A stretch of 54,166 nucleotides of DNA from Myxococcales bacterium (GTDB lineage: Bacteria; Myxococcota_A; UBA9042): the NCBI GenBank assembly GCA_023954815.1, contig JAGSHB010000019.1, forward strand, positions 1 through 54,166, in the 5' to 3' direction. A program made the position numbers and the translations under genes. The notes beneath the pieces are model-generated. The model was not told the DNA's origin and searched no databases. It saw only the letters and a program-made list of their open reading frames with translations. Positions 34,605-43,869 of the stretch are shown piece after piece (the first letter of the stretch is position 1; every line of letters begins with the position of its first letter).

Positions 34605-34962
34605 GGCGATGGTCTCCTTGGGCTGGGTCGACGATTGGTGTGGCGTCGCTGAGCGGGGTGAGGAAGAAATGGGAGAGGTTCAACAGGACGTTGGGATCGA
34701 CCCAACACTCGACCTGCTTGCCGCGCCTAGCCGAGGCGATGAGGCCCGCTTGGCGCAAGACCTTCAGGTGGTGTGCGAGAGTCGATGGGGCGATGTCGAG
34801 CATCCCCGTGAGGTCGGCGATGCAGACCCGGGAGGACGCGTTCCACGTTGTCCCCGGCGCGCAGCAGGATGTGAGTCGCCGAAAGAGGGCCAGGCGATGG
34901 GGGTGGCCCAGGGCGGAGAAGGCTGCGGCGAGTTGTTCTGTTTCATTTCGATAATTCGACAT
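34594..34962 (-). CDS. arsR: ArsR-family repressor
   Basis: 122 residues from the ATG at 34962. The frame extends to 35034, but that longer start would lie upstream of the promoter. Winged helix: CIADLTGMLDIAPSTLAHHLKVLRQAGLI (about 47-75, described here as a region). Cys33-Cys34 and Cys47 are arranged like metalloid-sensing sites, with Cys86 further on. It should bind the 9-6-9 dyad covering its own start codon and -10 box and leave it on binding As(III). With the -10 ending seven bases before the ATG, the mRNA would be leaderless or nearly so. Confidence 0.93.
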   Translation of the reverse strand: MSNYRNETEQLAAAFSALGHPHRLALFRRLTSCCAPGTTWNASSRVCIADLTGMLDIAPSTLAHHLKVLRQAGLIASARRGKQVECWVDPNVLLNLSHFFLTPLSDATPIVDPAQGDHRHDH

Positions 34963-34974
34963 GTTTCGAATTAT
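34951..34974. promoter_or_regulatory. ArsR operator (perfect 9-6-9 dyad)
   Basis: ATAATTCGA-N6-TCGAATTAT is a perfect inverted repeat. It overlaps the -10 box of the arsR promoter and includes the arsR start codon. AT-rich dyads of this form over the promoter are typical ArsR/SmtB binding sites. Confidence 0.8.
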
Positions 34975-34997
34975 AGGATCGTATTCGTCGCCGTCAA
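34970..34997 (-). promoter_or_regulatory. Promoter of arsRM
   Basis: TTGACG (34997-34992), a 16-base spacer and a perfect TATAAT (34975-34970), read on the minus strand. The -10 ends seven bases upstream of the arsR ATG, implying a leaderless transcript. Confidence 0.8.
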
Positions 34998-35078
34998 GGG
35001 GACCCGCTTTGGGTCGAATCGGCTGTGTTTTCAATCTTTTTCCTAAAACCCAACAAACGAAAGGACTCCCAGTCTTCT

Positions 35079-35165
35079 GAGAAGTGCCAGGCGTTTCGCA
35101 GAGAAGTGCCAGGCGTTTCGCAGAGAAGTGTCAGGCGTTTCGCAGAAAGTGCCTGCCACTCTGCA
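35079..35165 (+). repeat. 22-bp tandem repeat, three near-perfect copies plus one degenerate
   Basis: Units at 35079, 35101 and 35123 read GAGAAGTGCCAGGCGTTTCGCA, shown here only by its start GAGAAGTG and end TTTCGCA, with a single C-to-T change in the third. A fourth, decayed 21-base copy ends at 35165 (GAAAGTG through CTCTGCA). A 22-base period is about two helical turns, so bound proteins would line up on one face. It lies about 130-215 bases upstream of the operon start. Confidence 0.85.
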
Positions 35166-35187
35166 GACCACTTTATAGAAAATGGTC
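35166..35187. promoter_or_regulatory. Inverted repeat GACCA / TGGTC
   Basis: GACCA, then TTT with a one-base bulge, an AT-rich centre, AAA and TGGTC. It directly follows the 22-bp repeats and lies about 108 bases before the operon start, where a regulator site would be expected. The protein that would bind is unknown. Confidence 0.4.
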
Positions 35188-35295
35188 CGATGTCATTCGC
35201 AGAGACGACGTTGCGCGCGTGACCTTTCGCGGTGAGCCCAGACCGCGCTATGCTGCCGGCCGTTTCAACCGGACTCGCATCTGCAGGTGGCCCCC

Positions 35296-37754
35296 ATGCC
35301 CGACGGAAATCAGCTTTCAAAAGACCACCGGGTCGGCAAATCGATCCCCCGCCCCGACGCCAAGGTCAAAGTCACCGGCGCGCTGCACTACGTCGACGAC
35401 CTGCCCTTCGAGGGACTGTACGGCGCCACGGTCCGCACAAAAACCGCCCGCGGCCGCATGACCGGCCTGCGTTTCAAGGACGGCGTCGACGTCGGCGTCG
35501 ACTGGCGTGAGTTCGCCGTCGTGACCGCCAACGACATCCCCCGCACCTCCAAGCTCGACGGCATCGACCCCAATCAGGTCATGCTCATCGACCGCGATCA
35601 GCCCTTCTTGGTGCGCGACGAGTTCCGCCACGTCGGCGAGCCGGTCTGCCTGCTCGCGCACCCCGATCCCGAGGTGCTCCGCCGCGCCGTAGACCTCGTC
35701 GAGATCAAGACCGAGTCCCTACCCGCCGTGCTCGATTACCGGCAGCCACCCACCGACGCTCAGGTGCAGCGCGGCGAGCCCGGTCCAGACGCCAACCTGT
35801 TCAAGCGCATCGTCGTCAGCAAAGGCGCCGCCGACGAGGGCGATGACGCCTTCAGCAAGGTCTTTGAGGACGCTGCACACATCGTCTCCGGTACCTACGA
35901 AACGCAAGCCCAAGAGCAGTGCTACATCGAACCCAATGGCATCATCGCCCGGGTCGAGGTCAGCGAGGCCGACGCGCAGGGCGCCCTCTGGCCGGCCAAT
36001 CCGTGGAAGCTGATCATCGAAGGCTCCATGCAGTGCCCCTATTACGTGCACAAGGCCATCACCCACCTCTTTCAACTGCCCGACGACGGCGTCCAGATCA
36101 TCCAGGCGGCCACCGGTGGCGGCTTTGGCGGCAAGGAGGACTATCCCTCCATCATCTCCGGCCACGCCGGGCTGCTCGCCCTGAAGACCCGCCAGCCCGT
36201 GAAGCTGATCTACGATCGCGTCGAGGACATGGCCTTTACCACCAAGCGTCACCCCAGCCGCACCCACCTCCGCGCGGCCCTCGATGCCGACGGCAAGCTG
36301 CTGGGCATCGACATGGACGTCACCCTGGACGGCGGCGCCTACCTGACGCTGTCTCCGGTGGTGCTATCCCGCGGTGCGATTCACGCTGTTGGGCCCTATC
36401 GCGTGCCCCACGTTCGTGTGCACAACCGTGCGGTGCTATCGAACACCCCGCCACACGGCGCTTTTCGTGGGTTTGGTGCGCCGCAGACGGTGTTTGCGTT
36501 CGAGCGCCATCTCGACCGTTGCGCGAGGGAGGTCGGCATCGATCCCGTCGAGCTGCGCCGGCGAAACCTCATCATCCGCGGCGACGCGTTGGCCATCAGT
36601 CAGCGTATCGACGAGCCCATCGAGCTGCACAAGTGGATGGACGAGGCCTTGACGGCAGGAAAGTACGAAGAGCGCCGAGCAGCCCACGCGGCCTTTAACG
36701 AAGCGGCCGAGACCAGCGGAAGCCCCTTGCGCCGGGGGGTTGGCGTCGCGACGTTCATGCACGGGGCCGGTTTTACGGGCTCTGGCGAGGACTATCTCGC
36801 TTCTGAAGTGATGATCCGGGCCGCTGTGGGAGCAGATGGGCTTGGCGGCGTTGAGGTCTGCACGGCCAACACCGAGATCGGCCAGGGTGCCATCACCATC
36901 TTCACCCAGATCGCCGCCGACGCGCTTGGGCTCCCGCTCTCAGCGGTGCAAATCGCGAAACCAGACACCGATCAGGTACCGAACTCGGGCCCCACCGTGG
37001 CGTCACGTACCTCCATGGTGGTGGGGCATCTCGTCGCGCGCGCCAGTGACGATCTCGTCCGCAAGCTGGAGAGCCAGGGCACGCTGAGCGACGGCGACCT
37101 GCACCCCAATCCCGACGATGACCGCGCCTCAGCCCTGTCCGACGCGCGCGGCCGCAAGTTTGAGCCCACAGCCCTCCGCGGCGCCTTGGCCACAGCGGCT
37201 GCGCAAGATGGCGGCGCGCTCGAAGGCTGGGCGACCTACCAGCGCCCGCCCGGCGGTAAGTGGAACGACGTCACCTACAAGGGCATCGCGTACGGCACGT
37301 ATGCTTGGGCGACCTACCTCGCCGACGTGGAGGTCGACCTGACGACCTTCGAGACGCGGATCACCGACTTCGTCGCCAGCCAGGAGATCGGTCGCGTGCT
37401 CAACCCGTTGCTCGCCGAAGGGCAGATCCAGGGCGGCGTGGTCCAGGCCATGGGCTGGGCCCTGCTCGAAGACACCGTCTACAAAGACGGCCGCATCACC
37501 AACCCCAACATGACCAACTACGTGGTGCCGACCTTCGCCGATGTGCCCGACGTGCAGGTCCTGTTCCAGGAGAGCCCGTACGCCTACGGCCCCTGGGGCG
37601 CCAAAGGTATCGGTGAGCTGCCCATGGACGGACCAGCGCCTGCCATCCTCAACGCCATCTCTGCTGCGGTCGGTGTCGAAATCGACGCCTTGCCTGCATC
37701 CCCCGAGCGCGTCATGCGTGCCGTGCTCGCCGCTCAATCCTCGGAGGTCTCCTC

Positions 37755-37758
<4 letters not shown>
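35296..37758 (+). CDS. Molybdenum hydroxylase large (Moco) subunit, xanthine dehydrogenase-like
   Basis: 820 residues from the ATG at 35296 (AGGTGG six bases upstream); a GTG at 35287 adds only three. N-terminal Ald_Xan_dh domain at about 10-130 and the Moco-binding domain after it. Motifs: GGGFGGKEDYPS near residue 274, GAFRGFGAPQ near 389 and GPWGAKGIGELP near 765, with the catalytic Glu in KGIGE. The family hydroxylates purines, aldehydes or N-heterocycles; sequence alone favours XDH-like but does not fix the substrate. First gene of a six-gene operon; overlaps the FeS subunit by four bases. Confidence 0.93.
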
Positions 37759-38258
<500 letters not shown>

Positions 38259-39020
38259 ATGAGCGCTCAGGTCGCCGCACCGAAGCCCCGCCGGAAGCTG
38301 CTCATCGCAGCTTTTGTGGTGCTGCTCGTGGGTACAGGGCTGGCCTACAAGCCCGCCACCTTGTACTGGGCGATCGCGCATCCCAAGGTGCAGAACCTGC
38401 CCTTGCCCGCTGAGCTGTGGGCGATGGAGGGTCCCAAAGGCAAGGCGCTGACGGAGCGCAATGCCGCCGGTACCGACCACAAGGCCTTGAAACCCGTCTT
38501 TCAGAGTCAGATCTACGGCAGCTACTGCGGCGTCGCCAGCGCGGTCATCGCCCTTGGCGCGCTGGGCCAGACAGGCGTCACACAGGCCACATTTTTCACC
38601 GACAAGACCGAGCCGATTCGCAGCGAAAAGGCCGTGTTTTACGGCGGAATGACCCTAGATGAGCTGGGCGGCTTGCTCAAAGCCCACGGCGCTGACGTTA
38701 CGGTGACCCACGCCGGCGACAGCACAGTCGATGCCTTTCGGCAGGCCGCGAAGGCCAACCTGCAGCGCACCGGGGACGTGCTGCTCGTGAACTACCTGCG
38801 CCGCGCCATCAGCCAGAAAAGCGGCGGCCATGTCTCACCGGTCAGCGCGTACGACGCCCAGACGGATCGCATGCTCGTGCTCGACGTCTCCACCTACAAA
38901 TATCCACCTGTCTGGGTGGGCACTGCGGCCTTGTTTGCCGCTATGAACACCACCGATAGCAGCGCCGACAAGACGCGCGGCTGGGTGCGGGTTCAGCTGC
39001 CCACCGCCGGTTCCAACTAA
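38259..39020 (+). CDS. Phytochelatin-synthase-like Cys peptidase, membrane-anchored
   Basis: 253 residues. The catalytic triad of the PF05023 family is intact: Cys90 in YGSYCGVASAV, His191 in SGGHVSPVSAY and Asp209 in VLDVSTYKYPPVWV. An N-terminal hydrophobic segment (RRKLLIAAFVVLLVGTGLAY, about 11-30) makes it a signal-anchored or periplasmic protein. Bacterial members cut the Gly from glutathione (gamma-glutamyl-Cys plus Gly) and generally do not polymerise phytochelatins. It is one-domain length, like cyanobacterial NsPCS. The odd point is its place: exactly between the FeS and FAD subunit genes of a Mo hydroxylase, with zero spacing upstream. Confidence 0.92.
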   Translation: MSAQVAAPKPRRKLLIAAFVVLLVGTGLAYKPATLYWAIAHPKVQNLPLPAELWAMEGPKGKALTERNAAGTDHKALKPVFQSQIYGSYCGVASAVIALGALGQTGVTQATFFTDKTEPIRSEKAVFYGGMTLDELGGLLKAHGADVTVTHAGDSTVDAFRQAAKANLQRTGDVLLVNYLRRAISQKSGGHVSPVSAYDAQTDRMLVLDVSTYKYPPVWVGTAALFAAMNTTDSSADKTRGWVRVQLPTAGSN

Positions 39021-39038
39021 GCTCACCGAGGTAAACCC

Positions 39039-39914
39039 ATGACCGCCATCGCCCATAGCGCCGTCAGTGTCCATCGCGCCCGGACCTTGCAAGATGCGCT
39101 CGATCAGCTGTCTCAGGCGCCGCTGCAGCTGCTCGCCGGCGGCACCGACATCATGGTCGAGGCCAACCATGGTGGGCTGCGCGGCCGTCACTTTCTCGAC
39201 ATCTCCGGTCTGGGTTCGGAGCTCGGCGGTCACAGCTGGCTGCCCGACGGCGCCCTGCGCATCGGCGCTTTGTGCACCTACGCGCAGCTGCAGGCCGACG
39301 CTCGCGCACAGGCTGAGCTGCCCATGCTGATGGCTGCGTCCAGACTTGTCGGCGCGACCCAGATCCAGTCCCGGGGCACCTATGCCGGCAACGTCGAAAA
39401 CGGCTCGCCGGCTGCCGATGCGGCGCCCGCACTACTGGCATTGGATGCCGTCGTTGAGCTGCGCAGTCTCGCTGGCACGCGCACGGTGCCCTTGGCCCAC
39501 TACTACACCGGCTACCGCAGCACAGCTCGTCGTTCCGATGAGCTCATCAGCGCTCTGATCGTGCCCAAACCCGACGGCGGGGTGAGCTGCCAGTTCTTCC
39601 GCAAGGTGGGCACGCGCGCCTTTCAGGCCATCACCAAGGTCGGGCTTAGCGCGCGGATCGTGTGGCAGGGCGGCCAGATCACCGACGCCCGCATCGTCGC
39701 GACCTCCATGGCGGCGACCATCTGCCGGGCCCATCACATCGAAAACGCCCTGCGTGGTCTCAGTGACATCGACGCAGCCGCCAAGTCTGCGCTCCGCCGT
39801 GCCCAGGACGCCGACTTGCGGCCGATGGATGATGTGCGTTCCAGCGCCGACTACCGGGCCGAGGTCTTTCACCGCCTCGTCCTGCAGGCAGCCAGCGAGA
39901 CCCGTCCTTCGTGA
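39039..39914 (+). CDS. Molybdenum hydroxylase FAD-binding subunit
   Basis: 291 residues. The FAD-binding PCMH-type motifs are LLAGGTDIMVE (about 32-42) and SRGTYAGNVENGSPAADAAPAL (about 112-135, AGN-xx-N/G-xP pattern), followed by the CO dehydrogenase flavoprotein C-terminal domain. It oxidises the reduced FeS subunit and hands electrons to NAD+ or another acceptor. An 18-base gap separates it from the PCS-like gene, and its stop overlaps the following GTG start by four bases. Confidence 0.92.
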   Translation: MTAIAHSAVSVHRARTLQDALDQLSQAPLQLLAGGTDIMVEANHGGLRGRHFLDISGLGSELGGHSWLPDGALRIGALCTYAQLQADARAQAELPMLMAASRLVGATQIQSRGTYAGNVENGSPAADAAPALLALDAVVELRSLAGTRTVPLAHYYTGYRSTARRSDELISALIVPKPDGGVSCQFFRKVGTRAFQAITKVGLSARIVWQGGQITDARIVATSMAATICRAHHIENALRGLSDIDAAAKSALRRAQDADLRPMDDVRSSADYRAEVFHRLVLQAASETRPS

Positions 39915-40927
39915 CCGGCGTATCCGCAGCTGCGGTGAGGATGGATCCTGACGGCGCTCAACTCGTCGCCAGCCTGCCGTCGCTCCTGCCCGCCGGTGCG
40001 CCGCCGGCGGCGCTGGTCACCGTGGTCGCTGCCCAAGGGTCGGCTCCGCGCGGTCCGGGTGCCCGGATGGTTGTGCGCGGCGGAAAGCTCCTCGCCGGCA
40101 CCATCGGCGGTGGCCATCTCGAGCAGCTCGCCACCGACGAAGCGAGCGATCTGCTAGCAAAGAGCCCGAATTTTCAGCCTGTGATGCGCGATTGGGCTTT
40201 GGGACCGGCGCTCGCCCAGTGCTGCGGCGGCCGTGTGGCGGTCCGACTTGAGCCCATCTCCTCCGCCTCCGCGCGGACCCTCACCCAGGCGCTCAACCTG
40301 GCGCAGTCCACAGATGGCTTGTTCCAGACGGGAGAGGGGCCGCACCTCCTCGTCGAGCGACCGGTGCTCCAGCCGAGCGTCGTCATTTTCGGTGCCGGTC
40401 ACGTCGCCCGCGCCCTCGCCCACGTGCTCGCCGTGCATCCCTGGCGCGTCGTGGTCGTCGATGAGCGTCCAGACTGGGCCGACCCAGGGGCCTTCTGTGT
40501 GGGCACCGAGGTCCGTGCCACGGCGCCGCTGGCCGCCCTGCAGCAGTGGGGTTGGCTGGGCGGCGACCAGCAGCCGACCCCTTCGCCCCCGCTGCTCAGT
40601 CAGAGCTTCGCTGTCATCATGACCCACGACCACGAGCTCGATCGGCAGATCGCCTGGGCGCTGCTTCGCCATGAGGCCGATCAGCACTTGCCCTATGTGG
40701 GCGTCATCGGCTCCAAGACCAAGATCGCCACCCTGCACAGGCGTCTGGCAGGTCAGGGCATCACCCCAGCGCAGCTGCAGCATCTGACAGCGCCGATAGG
40801 TCTCCTGCGGCCGGCAGCCAATGGCCAGCCCAGACCGATCGGCGGCAAGCGCCCGGGCGAAATAGCCACGTCGGTCGCGGCAGATTTGATGCTGCGCATC
40901 GCGACCTGGACGGAGGCGGCGCAGTGA
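39911..40927 (+). CDS. xdhC: XdhC/CoxI-family Moco sulfuration and insertion factor
   Basis: 338 residues from GTG 39911, which overlaps the FAD subunit stop. N-terminal XdhC/CoxI domain (VVAAQGSAPRGPGARMVV, then LLAGTIGGGHLEQLA, with CC in ALAQCCGGRVAV), then a Rossmann-like C-terminal domain (VVIFGAGHVARALAHVLA, then YVGVIGSKTKI). XdhC binds Moco, promotes its sulfuration and loads it into the large subunit. A Pro/Gln-rich insert (GGDQQPTPSPPLL) sits within the second domain. Confidence 0.93.
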   Translation: MTGVSAAAVRMDPDGAQLVASLPSLLPAGAPPAALVTVVAAQGSAPRGPGARMVVRGGKLLAGTIGGGHLEQLATDEASDLLAKSPNFQPVMRDWALGPALAQCCGGRVAVRLEPISSASARTLTQALNLAQSTDGLFQTGEGPHLLVERPVLQPSVVIFGAGHVARALAHVLAVHPWRVVVVDERPDWADPGAFCVGTEVRATAPLAALQQWGWLGGDQQPTPSPPLLSQSFAVIMTHDHELDRQIAWALLRHEADQHLPYVGVIGSKTKIATLHRRLAGQGITPAQLQHLTAPIGLLRPAANGQPRPIGGKRPGEIATSVAADLMLRIATWTEAAQ

Positions 40928-41580
40928 ATACGGGTCAGCCGACGCCGCACGCCAGTGCTCAGGCCACGCCGCCGCTCCGTGCGGCCACTGCGGTGGTCAT
41001 CGCTGGCGGTCACGGTCGTCGCGCTGGTGGCCCTAAAGCCTTGAAGATCCGGGATGGCGAGCTGATGTGGCGCTGGCAAGCTCGGCATCTACAAGCCCTC
41101 GGCTGCGCGCCCGTCGCCTGCGTGCTGCACCCAGCCGCGCTGCCCGAGATCTCCCCGAACTCATCTGACCAGACGCCGCTCATCGTCGTCCCAGCCGACC
41201 CGGATGCCGAGATGTTGGCGTCCCTGCAGGCGGGGCTCGCTGCCTTGCCGCCCGATCAGCCGGTGTTTGTGCTGCCCGTCGACTGTCCGTGCCCGCCGAG
41301 TGCGGTCTTCCATGCGCTCGCCGCACGGTCCAACGCCGCGGCCGCTGCGGAGCAAGATTGGCAGGTCATCCGCCCGTTCATTCACACCCCAGACGGGCCA
41401 CGGCGAGGGCATCCGGTGTTGCTCTCCCCCGGCTTTGTCAGGGAGATCGCTGCGGCCGACCCGGAGTCCGACCGTCTCGACCACCTCATCGCCAAGCTGC
41501 ACGAAACGCAGCGCCCAGACGTCGAGGTCACCAGCGACGCCATCGTCGCCAACCACAACTACGGCGGCCTCGCACGTTAG
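40924..41580 (+). CDS. MobA/MocA-like molybdenum cofactor nucleotidyltransferase
   Basis: 218 residues from GTG 40924 in a GTGA overlap with xdhC. The NTP-binding loop is VVIAGGHGRRAGGPKAL (about 24-40), followed by FVLPVDCPCPPSAVF, the metal-binding Asp region of NTP_transf_3 proteins. RGHPVLLSPGF is the MobA/MocA signature. It would attach CMP or GMP to Moco; which one cannot be told, although XDH-type enzymes in many bacteria use MCD, favouring a MocA role. The first loop is GGHGRR where LAAGxSxRMG is usual, a mild deviation. Last gene of the operon. Confidence 0.85.
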   Translation: MNTGQPTPHASAQATPPLRAATAVVIAGGHGRRAGGPKALKIRDGELMWRWQARHLQALGCAPVACVLHPAALPEISPNSSDQTPLIVVPADPDAEMLASLQAGLAALPPDQPVFVLPVDCPCPPSAVFHALAARSNAAAAAEQDWQVIRPFIHTPDGPRRGHPVLLSPGFVREIAAADPESDRLDHLIAKLHETQRPDVEVTSDAIVANHNYGGLAR

Positions 41581-41614
41581 GGGGTTGACCGGACGGTTCG
41601 CACCCCGGCGCGCG

Positions 41615-42244
41615 CTATTCGGACGGCGTGATCGCGCTGAAGAAGCGAGCCTCGACCGCTGCAGGGCGGGCCATCAACGGGCCCAGGTAGTCGGCCACAT
41701 CAGCCAGTTCACACAGCCCACCGGAGATCGCCAGCCGCAGAGTGTACGCGGCCTGCATATCGGCCAGGGTGAAGCGACCGGCGACCAGGAAACCCGACTT
41801 GGGCAATTGCCCCAGCAGCACACCCACCCGCGAGCGAAGTCGCCGTTCGGAGAGCTCCGCCACAGCCGCCGGTAGCAGCCCCGCACGACTGATGACGAAT
41901 TCGACCAGTTTGCCTTCAAAAGTCTCAGCAAAGAGCGAGCACCACTGCAGATAAGCGGCGCGATCCGGCTCACCGGCCTCCACCACCAAACCCAACTCGC
42001 CCCGGTCCATCGCCGTGGTCTCAGCGATTAGCGTTAGGGTCGCGAAGGACTCGATCAGGGTATGGCCACGCCACAGCGTCGTCGGCACCATGCCGTACGG
42101 GTTGAGATCGGTGTACGGTGGCTTGCGATGAGCCCCCAAACCCAGCCGCTCCTCGGTGATGTCGATCCCAAGTTCATGAGCCAGCCACCTAATTTTGCCG
42201 CTGCGGTCATTGAGACCGAATCCGTAGAGGGTCAGTTGCGTCAT
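41615..42244 (-). CDS. Glutathione S-transferase-family protein
   Basis: 209 residues, with AGGAG five bases before the ATG. N-terminal thioredoxin-like domain (TLYGFGLNDRSGKIRWLAHELG, then NPYGMVPTTLWRGHTLIESFA with the cis-Pro and the ES glutathione-binding pair) and a helical C-terminal domain (FLVAGRFTLADMQAAYTL). Ser16 of NDRSGKIRW could be the catalytic residue of a theta- or beta-like enzyme (inference). Cytosolic. It converges on the Mo-hydroxylase operon with 34 bases between stops. Not evidently linked to the PCS-like gene. Confidence 0.88.
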   Translation of the reverse strand: MTQLTLYGFGLNDRSGKIRWLAHELGIDITEERLGLGAHRKPPYTDLNPYGMVPTTLWRGHTLIESFATLTLIAETTAMDRGELGLVVEAGEPDRAAYLQWCSLFAETFEGKLVEFVISRAGLLPAAVAELSERRLRSRVGVLLGQLPKSGFLVAGRFTLADMQAAYTLRLAISGGLCELADVADYLGPLMARPAAVEARFFSAITPSE

Positions 42245-42366
42245 CAGTTCTCCTGGGCGCCGCGTGCATTGTCCGCTGGGTTACCTGTGAATTGGGCGCT
42301 GACCCTACATGCCCGACAGCGAGATGGGCATAGGGTATCTTCAGGCAACGTGCTCCCGGAGGTGTC

Positions 42367-43863
42367 ATGCGTCATCGGATCATCCTGCATAGCCGCAGCC
42401 AGCAGACTGGCCAGATTTCCGCTCGAAGGCCGCTAAATCATTCCAAACGACTCAGATCGGCTTGGCGACGACGACTTGTACCGATGGTGCTCTTGGCTTG
42501 GACGCTGACCCTTGGGATGGCGCCCTCGCCCGCGTTCGCTGGTCCCAAGACGATGAAGTTCGCCGATGGCGGCGTCTACAAAGGGGCGATCAAAGACGGG
42601 CAACGCCACGGCCAGGGCACGATGCGATGGGCCAATGGCGACCGCTACGACGGCATGTGGCAGCGCGGTAAAATGCACGGCCAGGGCAAGTTCATCATCC
42701 GCCGCGGTGGCAGCTACGAGGGCCAGTGGGTCCAGGACAATATGGACGGTAAGGGCAAGCGCATCTTCCGCAACGGCACGGTCTACGTCGGGCTCATGAA
42801 GGCCGATCAGCCCCACGGTCTCGGCAAGAAGATCTACAAGGACAAGCGCACGTGGCAGGGCATCTTCGTCGCTGGAAAACGGCGAGACGCCAAGGGCTGC
42901 GTGGCGACCTGGCCCAACGGTAGCGTCTACAAAGGCGGCTGGAATCGGTCTGGACCCCACGGCGACGGTCAGTGGAAGTGGAAAGACGGCTCGCACTACG
43001 TCGGCGCGTGGAAAAACGGCAAACGCGACGGCAAGGGCGCGTTCACTTGGAAAAATGGCACCCGCTACGTCGGTACGTTCAGCCGCGATCGGCTCACGGG
43101 CAAAGGTAAGAAACGCTTTCGGGACGGCACGGTCTACGAGGGGCCGGTGGTCGATGGACTCGCTCACGGCAAGGGCACCAAGACCTGGAAAGATGGCAAC
43201 ACCTACACCGGCGCCTTCGTGCGCGGCGAGCGTCACGGCAAGGGTTTCCAGCGTCTGAGCGACAAGAGCACGTACAGCGGCGATTTCGTGCGCGGGTCCA
43301 TGACAGGTCGTGCCGAGAAGGTGTGGGCCAACGGCGACCGGTTCAATGGCCAATGGAGAAAGGGCCAGATGGGCGGGCGGGGGACCTACACCTGGAAAAA
43401 CGGCGACACGTACACCGGCGCGTTCAGAAAAGGCGTGCCCACGGGCCGCGGAAAGAAGCAGTGGAAGGCCGGCGGCAGCTACGACGGGACCTGGAAAAAG
43501 GGTGAGCAAGACGGTCGTGGTCTACGCATTTGGCCGACAAAGCACCGCTACAAAGGCCAGTGGCGGGCCGGAAAAATGCACGGAAAGGGGAAATATACCT
43601 GGGCCGATGGCAGTTCCTACACCGGGGACTTCGCCAAGGGTCACAAGCGTGGCCGCGGCACCCACATCTTCAAGGGCGACGGTAAATACAAAGGCCAGTG
43701 GCAGAACGACCAGATGCACGGCAAGGGCGTGCGCACCTACAAAGACGGCTCTCGCCACGACGGGCAGTTTGTGCGCGGCGAGGTGCACGGTCCGGGGGTG
43801 TTGATCCACAAGGACGGTCGTCGGGAAAAAGGAACTTGGGCCCACGGTAAACGGGTGAAGTAG
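42367..43863 (+). CDS. Secreted MORN-repeat protein (about 18 repeats)
   Basis: 498 residues, with GGAGG four bases before the ATG. A basic N-region of about 35 residues precedes a signal sequence (VPMVLLAWTLTLGMAPSPAFA, cleavage near 60). The rest is an uninterrupted run of about 18 MORN repeats of ~23 residues with the pattern YxGxWxxGxxxGxGxxxxxxG. One repeat (GIFVAGKRRDAKGC) is irregular. MORN arrays form elongated beta sheets used for membrane or protein binding. With a Sec signal this one should act in the periplasm or outside the cell. The pilT-like gene follows after six bases, so the two are probably co-transcribed. Confidence 0.9.
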   Translation: MRHRIILHSRSQQTGQISARRPLNHSKRLRSAWRRRLVPMVLLAWTLTLGMAPSPAFAGPKTMKFADGGVYKGAIKDGQRHGQGTMRWANGDRYDGMWQRGKMHGQGKFIIRRGGSYEGQWVQDNMDGKGKRIFRNGTVYVGLMKADQPHGLGKKIYKDKRTWQGIFVAGKRRDAKGCVATWPNGSVYKGGWNRSGPHGDGQWKWKDGSHYVGAWKNGKRDGKGAFTWKNGTRYVGTFSRDRLTGKGKKRFRDGTVYEGPVVDGLAHGKGTKTWKDGNTYTGAFVRGERHGKGFQRLSDKSTYSGDFVRGSMTGRAEKVWANGDRFNGQWRKGQMGGRGTYTWKNGDTYTGAFRKGVPTGRGKKQWKAGGSYDGTWKKGEQDGRGLRIWPTKHRYKGQWRAGKMHGKGKYTWADGSSYTGDFAKGHKRGRGTHIFKGDGKYKGQWQNDQMHGKGVRTYKDGSRHDGQFVRGEVHGPGVLIHKDGRREKGTWAHGKRVK

Positions 43864-43869
43864 GAAGCG

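Larger units (their letters stand above)
34963..35295. other. Divergent control region between arsRM and the Mo-hydroxylase operon
   Basis: This 333-base gap holds the arsRM promoter and half of its operator, then the 22-bp tandem repeats (35079-35165) and a GACCA/TGGTC inverted repeat (35166-35187). No reading frame in it is convincing. The promoter of the plus-strand operon is probably in the right half but was not resolved. Confidence 0.6.

Noticed and set aside
34540-35046. Plus-strand frame opposite arsR and the end of arsM.
   Set aside because: arsR on the minus strand has a complete winged helix, a promoter and an operator. The plus frame has no family features.
35079-35165. Short direct repeats as a CRISPR array.
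   Set aside because: The 22-bp units are contiguous with no spacers, and no cas gene is present.
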